A DNA stretch of 34,273 nt, taken from assembly GCA_943327105.2 (NCBI GenBank), contig CALPVV020000018.1, positions 1 through 34,273 on the forward strand, in the 5' to 3' direction. The stretch is from Nitrosovibrio sp. Nv4 (lineage in GTDB: Bacteria; Bdellovibrionota; UBA1018; CAIMNF01). The translations under genes were made by a program, and so were the position numbers. The notes beneath the pieces are model-generated. The model ran no database searches. It saw only the letters and a program-made list of their open reading frames with translations, and had not been told where the DNA came from. Numbering within the stretch: the first letter of the stretch is position 1; the number at the start of each line of letters is the position of its first letter. Shown here piece by piece: positions 9,022-17,729 of the stretch.

Positions 9022-9528
9022 TCACATTTCGGTATCGATCCACTTTTGAACACTTGCAGGAATGGTCGGCGGGTCAATGTTCATCTTGAGCAAACCGAAA
9101 ACCTCTTCAGGCCTTACATTTCCTTTGGGTGAACGAAAAAGCGCCTTCACGTGAGCCGTGGCAATCAATCGATTTTTACGTTCGAACCGCTGCTCGATGT
9201 AGAACCATTTTTCATCCCACGCGACGATCTTGGTTTTGAGTTTGAATTTCGCAAACGGCGGCAACGATTGGCGATAGCGAATATTCACTGCACCAACCAG
9301 TGGTTGCCAGCGATGCGCTACGAGATGAGTGAGCAGTTCGGCTCTCAACAAGAGATCAAGGCGTCCCAGATCCATGATCGTGAGAAAACGACCATTATTG
9401 AGGTGCATGTTGAGATCAAGATCATTGGGCCAAACCCGCAAATGAACCACTGATTCTGACAGCGGGTGAAGTTTTTTTCGGATAAAACTTTGAATCACGA
9501 TCGTGAACAGACGGATAAGCAGATTCAT
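9022..9528 (-). CDS. Acyl-CoA thioesterase-like (hotdog) protein
   Basis: VWPNDLDLNMHLNNGRFLTIMDLGRLDLL and FYIEQRFERKNRLIATAHVKALF resemble 4HBT-type THEM6-like proteins. Confidence 0.8.
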   Translation of the reverse strand: MNLLIRLFTIVIQSFIRKKLHPLSESVVHLRVWPNDLDLNMHLNNGRFLTIMDLGRLDLLLRAELLTHLVAHRWQPLVGAVNIRYRQSLPPFAKFKLKTKIVAWDEKWFYIEQRFERKNRLIATAHVKALFRSPKGNVRPEEVFGLLKMNIDPPTIPASVQKWIDTEM

Positions 9529-10505
9529 AGAAGAGAAGTCCAGAGGCCTTTGCCAAGAAGTGGCGTGTTTTTCAAAGAAAAGTCTATTTCAAAAAGTCCG
9601 TGCTCGAATTGCTGAATCGTCTCAAAAGTCCAATGACGCTTCCAGCGATCAAGATTGCGTTGCAGATACATGTTTCGCTTTTCACCGGAACGCGAGCGGG
9701 TCTTGTCTTCAAGAAGCACCAGCTTCAAGTGACGAAGATTCCAACTCACTAGGCCCAAGATCGGCAACTGCACATCGATATCTTCGCAGAAAAGATGCAT
9801 CCATTTCAAAACACGCTTTTTATCGCGACAGAAAATGGCATCAATAAAATCATCACGCGCAAAGGCGTCCACGCCATTCAATAAAACCTGTTTACGCAAT
9901 TCTTCTTCGTCGCCCACGAGCTCGAGTTTGGCGAGTTCCTGATCGACAATTTCAAGCGACCAAGGATCGAGCCCGCGCAACACGATTGCTTCTTCATTCT
10001 TGAGGGTGACACCGCGACGTTTGGCCAGATAACCGATCCACGGTTCACGATCAGGTTCGGCAACCTCTTCACATGGAATCACGGCTACCGTGTCTTGAAT
10101 TTTTTTCAGTGCTTTTTTTCGGGAATCAAAACCCTTTGAAACAAAAACCACCACATTGGCCAGCTCGGCTGCCTCGACCGGATGGTGCGATTCGATTGAA
10201 GAGAAAAAATCAGCGAGCAAATCCTGTTGCTTCAGGTCTTCGGCATTCCGAACCAGAACCACCTTAGTTCCGCCCATCATTGAAAAACCCTGGCTTGCAT
10301 CAATCACGGTGCCGGCGTCGACTTCAGACGCATCGAGCTTCTCAAAATTAAAATCATTCGGGGTCTGGTCACCCAAGGCCGCCTTTTGGATGCGTTTGAT
10401 CAACTCACGCGACTTCATGCGCTCCGGACCGAAAATCCAGTAAACCGGACGTAACTTACCGGAATCGAGCTCTTTTTGGATGACTTTGGCTTCAAAGCGA
10501 GACAT
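9525..10505 (-). CDS. holA: DNA polymerase III subunit delta
   Basis: YWIFGPERMKSRELIKRI..., VVLVRNAEDL, and overall HolA length and layout; 4-bp overlap with the downstream gene. Confidence 0.82.
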   Translation of the reverse strand: MSRFEAKVIQKELDSGKLRPVYWIFGPERMKSRELIKRIQKAALGDQTPNDFNFEKLDASEVDAGTVIDASQGFSMMGGTKVVLVRNAEDLKQQDLLADFFSSIESHHPVEAAELANVVVFVSKGFDSRKKALKKIQDTVAVIPCEEVAEPDREPWIGYLAKRRGVTLKNEEAIVLRGLDPWSLEIVDQELAKLELVGDEEELRKQVLLNGVDAFARDDFIDAIFCRDKKRVLKWMHLFCEDIDVQLPILGLVSWNLRHLKLVLLEDKTRSRSGEKRNMYLQRNLDRWKRHWTFETIQQFEHGLFEIDFSLKNTPLLGKGLWTSLL

Positions 10506-10613
10506 GGGTTAACACTCTCCCACCTTGCACGGTGCGTTAGCAACCATATTCCACCCCTATCTGTTGGGGTGTCCCTTGCTCAGTACCCCCATGTTGTAGT
10601 AGAACAGTCTGAA

Positions 10614-11138
10614 ATGAAGTGTCCCTTCTGTTCGATACCAGAAACGAAAGTCGTTGATTCCCGCTTGAACCAAAGTGGTGATATGACCCGTCGTCGTCGC
10701 GAATGCATTGAATGCGGCGGTCGTTTCACCACCTATGAGCGCATCGAAGAAGTCATGCCGAACGTGATCAAGAAAGATGGTCGCCGTGAGCCTTTCGCTC
10801 GTGAGAAAATCGTTTCGGGATTCCAAAAATCCTGCCAGAAGCGTCCGATCACTTCCCAACAAATTGAACAGGGCGTTTCGGAAATTGAAAAAAGAATTCA
10901 ATCATACGGATTGAAAGAGATTCCTTCGAACAGCATCGGCGAAATGCTGATGTTGGCGCTTCACAAACTCGACAAGGTAGCTTACGTTCGTTTTGCCTCG
11001 GTTTATCGTGAATTTCATGATGTCGAGGAATTCGTGGCCGATCTTCACCAACATGAAGCGCCTGCGAATCTGGAAGCAGAACGCGACAATCTTTCGTTTC
11101 CATTTTTATCCCCTCCAAACCCGGGAGAACAGCAATGA
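10614..11138 (+). CDS. nrdR: Transcriptional repressor NrdR
   Basis: MKCPFC...DSRLNQSGDMTRRRRECIECGGRFTTYER zinc ribbon plus ATP-cone. The listed ORF start (10476) is an upstream extension. Confidence 0.96.
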   Translation: MKCPFCSIPETKVVDSRLNQSGDMTRRRRECIECGGRFTTYERIEEVMPNVIKKDGRREPFAREKIVSGFQKSCQKRPITSQQIEQGVSEIEKRIQSYGLKEIPSNSIGEMLMLALHKLDKVAYVRFASVYREFHDVEEFVADLHQHEAPANLEAERDNLSFPFLSPPNPGEQQ

Positions 11139-11590
11139 GCAGTAACCATCATAGTCCAAGACATCGTGCGCGTGAGATCGCCTTTCAGTTCATCTATCGC
11201 TACGATCAGGAAATTCCCGGCACCCAGATTTTCGATGAATTCACCAACCACGCTGCACATTTTGAATGCCCGCAGGAATCTTTTGATTTCGCCGCACGCT
11301 TGGCTGAGACCACTCTCAAACAACTCAAGACCATCGACGAGATGATCGTGAAGCATGCACAAAACTGGCGCATCGATCGCATCAACTCGGTCGACAAATC
11401 GATTTTACGCATGGGTATTGCTGAACTTCTTTTTTTCAAGGACGTTCCGGCTTCCGTCACCTTGGATGAACTGGTCGAACTGAGTAAAGTCTTCGGCGAA
11501 GCCGAGACTCCATCGTTTGTGAACGGCATTCTCGACCCGATCAGCCGCGAACCGATGGCTACGAACGGCAAAGTAGCGTCAACTTCCTGA
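11135..11590 (+). CDS. nusB: Transcription antitermination protein NusB
   Basis: HRAREIAFQFIYRYDQE..., WRIDRINSVDKSILRMGIAELLFFKDVPASVTLDELVELSKVFG; ATGA overlap with nrdR. Confidence 0.95.
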   Translation: MSSNHHSPRHRAREIAFQFIYRYDQEIPGTQIFDEFTNHAAHFECPQESFDFAARLAETTLKQLKTIDEMIVKHAQNWRIDRINSVDKSILRMGIAELLFFKDVPASVTLDELVELSKVFGEAETPSFVNGILDPISREPMATNGKVASTS

Positions 11591-11617
11591 CAGCTTCGTT
11601 TCCAGCATTTTTTATTC

Positions 11618-11623
11618 TATAAT
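11618..11623 (+). promoter_or_regulatory. Candidate -10 element TATAAT
   Basis: Perfect TATAAT 22 nt upstream of the 11646 ATG; no strong -35. Confidence 0.4.
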
Positions 11624-11645
11624 CGTTGATTAAGGAGATCTCGGC

Positions 11646-11951
11646 ATGATGCTGATGAATGCCCGAAAAACGACGGAATATCTTTATCAACTCACACAGG
11701 AAAAAACCGAAGAGGGAAAATTTCCATCGGTGGTGTTGTATCATCGCGATCATCGCTTTCAGATGATCGACTGGAAGCTGAACGGACATTTTTCACGACT
11801 CTCCAAAAAGAAAATCATCACTGGAAAATACGGTGAAATCACACTCGCTCCGGTTCTCTGGAACGGCAAACAACTTACCTTTTACATAATCGGAATGGGC
11901 GATCTCCGTGAACCCGACGCCCACTTGAAAGGACTGGCCAGTGGATTTTAA
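11646..11951 (+). CDS. Small protein resembling a stand-alone M17 leucyl aminopeptidase N-terminal domain
   Basis: IDWKLNGHFSRLSKKKIITGKYGEITLAPVLWNGKQLTFYIIGMGD follows the PepA N-domain pattern (D..lnG.lsrli..g.f.Gk.Ge.lll......vll.GlG). Confidence 0.55.
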   Translation: MMLMNARKTTEYLYQLTQEKTEEGKFPSVVLYHRDHRFQMIDWKLNGHFSRLSKKKIITGKYGEITLAPVLWNGKQLTFYIIGMGDLREPDAHLKGLASGF

Positions 11952-12249
11952 AAACTTAGCCAAACGTCTGTTCACCATGAGCACTCTCGAAGAAAAGCGA
12001 ATCAAGGTTCCGCACGCGGATCCGCGTGAAATCACTTTTTTCAAAGAAATTGAAACGATGATCTCGCACAGTTTTTTCAAATCTTCGAGAGATACTTCAC
12101 GCCAATCGAATACGCCGACGGAGCTGAAACCGGAAGGTCCGAAACTTTTTGGTCGAACCCTTAAAGATGAAAAACTTCTCGAAAAACTCTTACAACATCG
12201 CGATGAGATTCCCCGCTCAAGCCGAATCATCCGGAAGAAGGACACATGA
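11941..12249 (+). CDS. Hypothetical small protein (GTG start)
   Basis: Overlaps the preceding ORF by 11 nt and the next by ATGA; co-directional. Confidence 0.6.
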   Translation: MDFKNLAKRLFTMSTLEEKRIKVPHADPREITFFKEIETMISHSFFKSSRDTSRQSNTPTELKPEGPKLFGRTLKDEKLLEKLLQHRDEIPRSSRIIRKKDT

Positions 12250-12677
12250 TCTGGGGTGACTTCATCAATCACGTTCGCACCATGCATGCAGAGTGCATTG
12301 AAGCATTCGGCATTCACCCTTCCGCGTTTTCACACGACATTGAATTGAACTCCGGTGCCTTTCCGTTTCCCGCCGAAGGCGATGATTTCGGTGAGTGGGA
12401 TGGTGCCGAGTTCCCTTCAGCCATTCAGGAAGCACTTGAACTTCACCCGGTTGAACGGGTTTTGATGGAAGGCCCGCTGATGCCGATTCACGAAATCAAG
12501 ATTCGTGAACAAGATTGGGCGCCACTTCAACAAGCGATTCTAGAGCTGGAAAAAGATTGGCTTCAAAAAACAAAACTATTCACTCCTGAAAAGTTTTCAT
12601 TCGTAGAAAAAAACCTGGGTGCACGATTCGTGCAGCTCCAACGGCGCGCCGGTCGCTTCTCACTGAAAGCGATTTAG
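12246..12677 (+). CDS. Hypothetical protein
   Basis: ATGA overlap with the upstream ORF; 11-nt gap to prkA. Confidence 0.7.
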   Translation: MIWGDFINHVRTMHAECIEAFGIHPSAFSHDIELNSGAFPFPAEGDDFGEWDGAEFPSAIQEALELHPVERVLMEGPLMPIHEIKIREQDWAPLQQAILELEKDWLQKTKLFTPEKFSFVEKNLGARFVQLQRRAGRFSLKAI

Positions 12678-12688
12678 AAAAGGACATC

Positions 12689-14857
12689 ATGATCGACTTG
12701 AAAAAAATCCAGGAAGAACTTCAGAAAAATTTCAAAGCAAACCAGCTTTTGCTGAATTTCGAAGAATACCTGCAACTGATAGCAAAGAATCCGATTCAAC
12801 AGATTCGTGGTAGCGCAGGCTATTCGGCCGACATGCTCGATCATTTCGGTACTCACAACAAAAAATCATTCAAGATCTTCGACCATAAACTCGTGGGCAA
12901 CGAAGGGGTTCAAAATCAAATTTACCAGGCACTTCGCGCCTATTCCCGATTGGGCATGAATCACCGTCTGATTCTTTTGCACGGCCCGAACGGCAGCGCA
13001 AAGAGCACCATCATTTCGGCGCTGATGGAAGGCCTTGAAAAATATTCCCATCTCCCTGAAGGCGCACTCTATTCCTTTTCATGGGTGTTTCCGGTTGATC
13101 GCGTGATTCGTGGAAGCCTTGGTATTCGCGGTGACGACGATCGTAAATCGAGTCCGCTGAAGTCGTATGCAAATCTCAGCGAAGAAGAAATTTCGTGCAT
13201 CATCCCGAGTGAAATGAAAGATCACCCGCTATTGCTATTGCCGATAGAAGTACGCGAGCAGTTTTTCAAGGATCTCGACCTGCCTGAAAAATTCGCCATT
13301 CCAAAACGTCTCAAGGACGGAGGACTCTCCCATCGCGATCAAGCTATTTTTCAAGCTCTTCTCACCAGCTATCATGGTGATTACGCGCAGGTGCTCAAGC
13401 ACATTCGCGTCGAGCGTTTTTACCTTTCGAAAGTTTATCGTTCCGGCCTGGTCAGCATCGAACCGCAGATGCACGTCGATGCGCAATTCCAGTTATTGAC
13501 GATGAATAAATCCCTTTCGAATCTTCCGGCTTCACTTCAAGGCATCAACTTCTTTTCCGTTACCGGTGACCTTCCCGACTCAAATCGCGGAATGATCGAT
13601 TACAACGATCTGTTGAAGCGTCCGATCGATGCATACAAATACCTTCTTACCGCCTGTGAAACTGGCAAGGTGAATGTCGGTCACAGCATTTTGCATCTCG
13701 ATACGGTTTTCATCGGTTCTTCAAACGAACTGCAACTCGATGCTTTCAAGGAATACCCTGATTTCAGTAGCTTCAAGGGCCGCATTGAATTGATTCAAGT
13801 TCCGTATCTCTTGGAACTTTCACAAGAACGCAAAGTATATGCGCCGATCTTGAAAAATATCGCGGGCAATAAGGCAGTGACTCCGCATACGGATTGGTGC
13901 ATCGCCTATTGGGGAGTTCTCACGCGCCTGCAAAAACCACAGCGCGACAATTACAGCAGTGAACTCGGTGCGATTCTTGACAAGTTCACCCCTGTCGACA
14001 AATTACGGTTGTACGATACCGGCGAAGTACCGGTACGGTTGAGCAATGATGAACGCAAATTGGTTCGCGCCAATCTTTCAGAAATCAAAAACGAGTACCG
14101 CAACATACCTTATTATGAAGGGCGAACCGGCGCCTCGGCCCGTGAAATGAAATCAATTCTGATCGACGCGGCCCAGAGCCATGAGTTCAAAACCCTCTCG
14201 CCACTATCGGTGATTACCGAAATCAGACAGTTCATCGGCAAGACCACTGAATATGATTTTCTTCGCCAGGAAATGGTCGATGGCTATCATGACCAGGAAA
14301 TTTTCATTGAAACCATTCTCGATGAATACGCCAATATCGTCGATCACGAAGTGCGCGAATGCCTTGGCCTCTACGACACCAAACAGTGGGCCGACTTCAT
14401 CAAGAAGTACATCGTGCATCTTTCTTCTCAATTGAAAAAAGAGAAAATGAAGAACCCGATCACCGGTGGCTACGAAGAGCCTGATCAATCGCTCCTGAAT
14501 GAATTTGAAAGCATTGTCGGTGCCCCTCAAGAGCCCTCTCAACGTGAACAGTTTCGAATGAACCTGATCACCCAGATCGGTGCATGGACGCTCGACAACC
14601 CGAATGAAGCGGTAGATTACTTCCGCATCTTCCCTGACCTGAAACAAAAAATTGAAAAGCATTTCTACGAAAGCCAGAAGACCCTGCTTCAGAAAATGAA
14701 CATCGCCATGAAACACTTCGGTTCTGACCATGAAGACCCGAATTCTGAAGGAATGAAGCTTGCCCGTCAAACCATCGATAATATGCAAAAAAAATGGGGA
14801 TACACTGTCGATGGCGCGAAAGAAGTGATTGGCTTTTTGATGTCGAAGAAGTATTAA
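12689..14857 (+). CDS. prkA: PrkA-family serine protein kinase
   Basis: LILLHGPNGSAKSTIISALMEGLEKYS, YNDLLKRPIDAYKYLLTACETGKVNVGHSILHLDTVFIGSSNE, C-terminal PrkA region. Confidence 0.93.
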   Translation: MIDLKKIQEELQKNFKANQLLLNFEEYLQLIAKNPIQQIRGSAGYSADMLDHFGTHNKKSFKIFDHKLVGNEGVQNQIYQALRAYSRLGMNHRLILLHGPNGSAKSTIISALMEGLEKYSHLPEGALYSFSWVFPVDRVIRGSLGIRGDDDRKSSPLKSYANLSEEEISCIIPSEMKDHPLLLLPIEVREQFFKDLDLPEKFAIPKRLKDGGLSHRDQAIFQALLTSYHGDYAQVLKHIRVERFYLSKVYRSGLVSIEPQMHVDAQFQLLTMNKSLSNLPASLQGINFFSVTGDLPDSNRGMIDYNDLLKRPIDAYKYLLTACETGKVNVGHSILHLDTVFIGSSNELQLDAFKEYPDFSSFKGRIELIQVPYLLELSQERKVYAPILKNIAGNKAVTPHTDWCIAYWGVLTRLQKPQRDNYSSELGAILDKFTPVDKLRLYDTGEVPVRLSNDERKLVRANLSEIKNEYRNIPYYEGRTGASAREMKSILIDAAQSHEFKTLSPLSVITEIRQFIGKTTEYDFLRQEMVDGYHDQEIFIETILDEYANIVDHEVRECLGLYDTKQWADFIKKYIVHLSSQLKKEKMKNPITGGYEEPDQSLLNEFESIVGAPQEPSQREQFRMNLITQIGAWTLDNPNEAVDYFRIFPDLKQKIEKHFYESQKTLLQKMNIAMKHFGSDHEDPNSEGMKLARQTIDNMQKKWGYTVDGAKEVIGFLMSKKY

Positions 14858-14866
14858 TGTCGAGCC

Positions 14867-16033
14867 GTGAGCGACGTAACTAAAACCCTGATCGGGAACA
14901 ATTATCTGGTGCGATACACTGTCACGCATGCTCAATCGGGCGTGCGTCTCGATCGTTTTCTCATGCCTCGCTACAAAAAACGCTCGCGCGAACAAATCAA
15001 AAAAGCGATTGATTCCGGCGCCATCACCATCGAACGAAAAGGCGGAGCACACCTGAATCTCGGCAAGATCAAGGCAAGCACTCCGCTCATCAAGGGCGAT
15101 GTGGTCCATGTACTCTCGACCCGATCAAAAGAACCCGAAGTCAATTTCAACTATTCGGTTTTGTTTGAAGACGAAGATCTGATTGTCATCAACAAACCAC
15201 CAAACCTTCCGGTTCACCCCGCTGGCCGCTACTTTTTCAATTCACTTCTGGTTCACCTGAAAACCAAAGGGTTCACCAGTGAATCAAACAGCGAAAAAGA
15301 CTACTATCTCGTTCACCGCATTGATAAGGAAACCAGCGGTGTTTTATTGCTCGCGAAGACCCGTGAAGCCTGCAATCAACTCACTTCTCAATTCCGCAAT
15401 CGCGAAACCGACAAATACTATCTTGCGATTGTTCGTGGCGAACCGAAAGAAAATGAATTCGATGTGACGGAAGCGATCGGTAAACGCAAAGGTTCTGCCA
15501 TCGGTCTTAAAATGTATCCGGTTCCAGAATCCGAAGGCGGACTTTCTGCACTCACTCACTTTGAAAAAGTAGAAACCCGCGGAAGCTACACCCTGATGGC
15601 CTGCTTTCCTCGAACCGGTCGTCAGCATCAGATTCGCGTACACGCCGATCTCGCCGGCTTACCGCTTGTGGGCGACAAACTTTACGGCATGAGTGAAGAA
15701 GATTGCCTTGTGCTTCTGGATTACCATACCGACCTGCGCACATTCGTTTCACAAGAAGAGGAAGTAGATGAGGGAGAGGTTCAGGAGACCGATGAAATCG
15801 AATCGCCTGAAGTTGATCCAGAACCAGAACTACCTAAGAGCGAACGCTACCTGGAAATCGAACGTTCACTTTTGATACCTCGACACGCCCTTCATGCCGC
15901 AGGTCTTCGGTTCAAACACCCTCGAACCGGAAGCGAAATGGTGTTCGAATCGGGCCTGCCTGATGACCTTCGCGCATTCTTTGAAACACTGAACGAAAAA
16001 CCTCTGGTACCCTTCAAAACAAAACACTGGTAA
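14867..16033 (+). CDS. RluA-family pseudouridine synthase with S4 domain
   Basis: GVRLDRFLMPRYKKRSREQIKKAI (S4), VINKPPNLPVHPAGRY, YLVHRIDKETSGVLLLAKT, GRQHQIRVHADLAGLPLVGDKLYG; GTG start. Confidence 0.92.
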   Translation: MSDVTKTLIGNNYLVRYTVTHAQSGVRLDRFLMPRYKKRSREQIKKAIDSGAITIERKGGAHLNLGKIKASTPLIKGDVVHVLSTRSKEPEVNFNYSVLFEDEDLIVINKPPNLPVHPAGRYFFNSLLVHLKTKGFTSESNSEKDYYLVHRIDKETSGVLLLAKTREACNQLTSQFRNRETDKYYLAIVRGEPKENEFDVTEAIGKRKGSAIGLKMYPVPESEGGLSALTHFEKVETRGSYTLMACFPRTGRQHQIRVHADLAGLPLVGDKLYGMSEEDCLVLLDYHTDLRTFVSQEEEVDEGEVQETDEIESPEVDPEPELPKSERYLEIERSLLIPRHALHAAGLRFKHPRTGSEMVFESGLPDDLRAFFETLNEKPLVPFKTKHW

Positions 16034-16107
16034 CCCATTGTAATTCAAGGGTTTTTAAAATAAAAAGCAGTTGACATTTGTGAACCTCTGCCATTAAAGT
16101 GGACTTT

Positions 16108-17037
16108 ATGTTCTTACTCTGGGGGATTATTGTATCTTTTTTAAGTGGGGCGACTTCAATGTCGTTTGCCGCTGCTCCAGAGCAATTCAGAGTTGAAAAC
16201 AAAACCGGTCTTTTTCGCCAATTTTATCTTTATAGTTCCACTCCTCACCCGCGCGGTCTGGTGATCATGTTGCACGGCTGTAAAACCAATGCCGCTGAAT
16301 TTGACCAAGGCACCGAGATGAGCAAATACGGCGCGAAATACAATCTTGCCGTGCTCTACCCTGAACAAAGCATTTACGACAACATCGACAAGTGCTGGAA
16401 CTGGTTCTGGGGAACTGAAAATGAAATCATCTCGGAAGGCATTCGCCTCGTTCAAAACCGCTTTGGCTTGAACCGTAAAAATACTTTCTTAATGGGAATG
16501 TCGGCCGGCGCTGCTCAAGGTGCAATCATGGCAAACCTTCACCGCGATCTTTTCTCGGCAGCATTACTGCACTCTGGCCTCCAATATTTAGCTGCAACCA
16601 ACTTGAACGATGCTCAAGCATCGCTTGAGCACGGTTCATTTACACCTTATCAACAGGCTGCTCGTATTGGCCTTGAAAACAATCGCTCACAAGCACCCAT
16701 TCAATTCATGGTGGTTTACGGCGATCAAGACAAACGCGTAGACCCGAAGAACAGTATTGAAAACGCAAACGAGCTACTCGAACTCAATCGACTGATCTAT
16801 CTGCGTAACAATGCAACACCCATGATCAACATCACCAAAGGCACTTCACCCGCTCAAGGCATGAAGCTTGGCTTTTACGAATCATATTTGACCATCAACA
16901 ACACGTTCATTGGCTCAGTGATTCAAGTTAACGGGCTTGTGCATGAGTGGAGCGGCGGAAACCCAGTTCAACCTCGCAACAACCCGAACGGTCCAAAGGT
17001 TGTCGATCGCTTCTTCAACCTTCTCGGCATTTTCTAA
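16108..17037 (+). CDS. Secreted PHB depolymerase-family esterase (alpha/beta hydrolase)
   Basis: VIMLHGCKTNAAEFDQGTEM, CWNWFWG, FLMGMSAGAAQGAIMA nucleophile elbow; signal peptide from ATG 16108. Confidence 0.85.
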   Translation: MFLLWGIIVSFLSGATSMSFAAAPEQFRVENKTGLFRQFYLYSSTPHPRGLVIMLHGCKTNAAEFDQGTEMSKYGAKYNLAVLYPEQSIYDNIDKCWNWFWGTENEIISEGIRLVQNRFGLNRKNTFLMGMSAGAAQGAIMANLHRDLFSAALLHSGLQYLAATNLNDAQASLEHGSFTPYQQAARIGLENNRSQAPIQFMVVYGDQDKRVDPKNSIENANELLELNRLIYLRNNATPMINITKGTSPAQGMKLGFYESYLTINNTFIGSVIQVNGLVHEWSGGNPVQPRNNPNGPKVVDRFFNLLGIF

Positions 17038-17102
17038 TTGGGTAATTGGGTGCCTGACTACTTTTATATGCTGGCAGCGTTATTTTAATGATGTCATTCA
17101 GT

Positions 17103-17198
17103 TTAGTGCGACTGCCTAGAGCCCCACATTAATACACCACAAAAACCAATTACCAACGCTACCATTCCATAAACAACCATATTTGCTGACATAAACAT
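17103..17198 (-). CDS. 31-aa single-TM protein, CcoQ-like micro-subunit candidate
   Basis: MFMSANMVVYGMVALVIGFCGVLMWGSRQSH*; AAGGAG SD just upstream; FNR-like box and -10-like module further upstream; GVLMWGSRQS resembles CcoQ GVLLWSNRKES in this window. Confidence 0.65.
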   Translation of the reverse strand: MFMSANMVVYGMVALVIGFCGVLMWGSRQSH

Positions 17199-17261
17199 TC
17201 TCCTTCTTAGCCAGTATAGGAAGAATGCAAGAAAGGTGTTATGAGCCGGTCGGCCGTGAGT

Positions 17262-17275
17262 ATGATCAGGGTCAT
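17262..17275. promoter_or_regulatory. FNR-like binding site ATGATCAGGGTCAT
   Basis: Near-palindrome matching ATGATCTGGATCAT at 25623; conserved flanks and spacing to TCATAACACCTT. Confidence 0.6.
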
Positions 17276-17301
17276 AGTTCGTGTTGACCCCGTGAAGAAT
17301 G

Positions 17302-17619
17302 TTATCTAGCGTTGTCAATTAATGCTCTACTTGCAGGAGCGCCAATTTTAGTGGGAAGTCCAATAGGTGGTTTTTTCTTTCCATACTGTTTCTGCAATAG
17401 ATCAAGTTTGGACTGAGCAACAAAAGAATTTGGATTTTTTGCCATATCCAAACAAATATCCTGAAGTGTATTCATGCACTGAACTGAACCAAACTCACCA
17501 CAAACACGATCTATTCGATCATTCACACAAGCATCCACTTTCGATTTGAGACTTTCATCTTCTTTCGAATAAGCACTAGTAGAAAAAAGCATAGATAAAA
17601 TCAGTATAAATTTATTCAT
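17302..17619 (-). CDS. Hypothetical small secreted protein
   Basis: MNKFILILSMLFSTSAYS signal peptide; GAGGGT-type SD; four Cys in the mature part. Confidence 0.65.
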   Translation of the reverse strand: MNKFILILSMLFSTSAYSKEDESLKSKVDACVNDRIDRVCGEFGSVQCMNTLQDICLDMAKNPNSFVAQSKLDLLQKQYGKKKPPIGLPTKIGAPASRALIDNAR

Positions 17620-17729
17620 ATCGTCTACCCTCAATTACTATATTAAGGATTCCGGTAACCCTCATCAAGAGTGTCTCTTCAGAGACGGGGGTAAACTAAT
17701 TCAATGGAAATTGGCTCTCAGGAGTCCAT

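Noticed and set aside
10552-10571. CACCCC-TATCTGTT-GGGGTG stem-loop in the holA/nrdR intergenic region as NrdR box
   Set aside because: Does not fit the ACAC-ATAT type NrdR-box pattern; may be an ordinary hairpin.
14204-15109. 301-aa minus-strand ORF antisense to prkA and the rluA-family gene
   Set aside because: Both + genes have clear family motifs; the antisense frame has no recognisable family.
17673-17686. GTCTC-TTCA-GAGAC hairpin as riboswitch or sRNA
   Set aside because: Short stem, no recognised aptamer pattern; not enough support.
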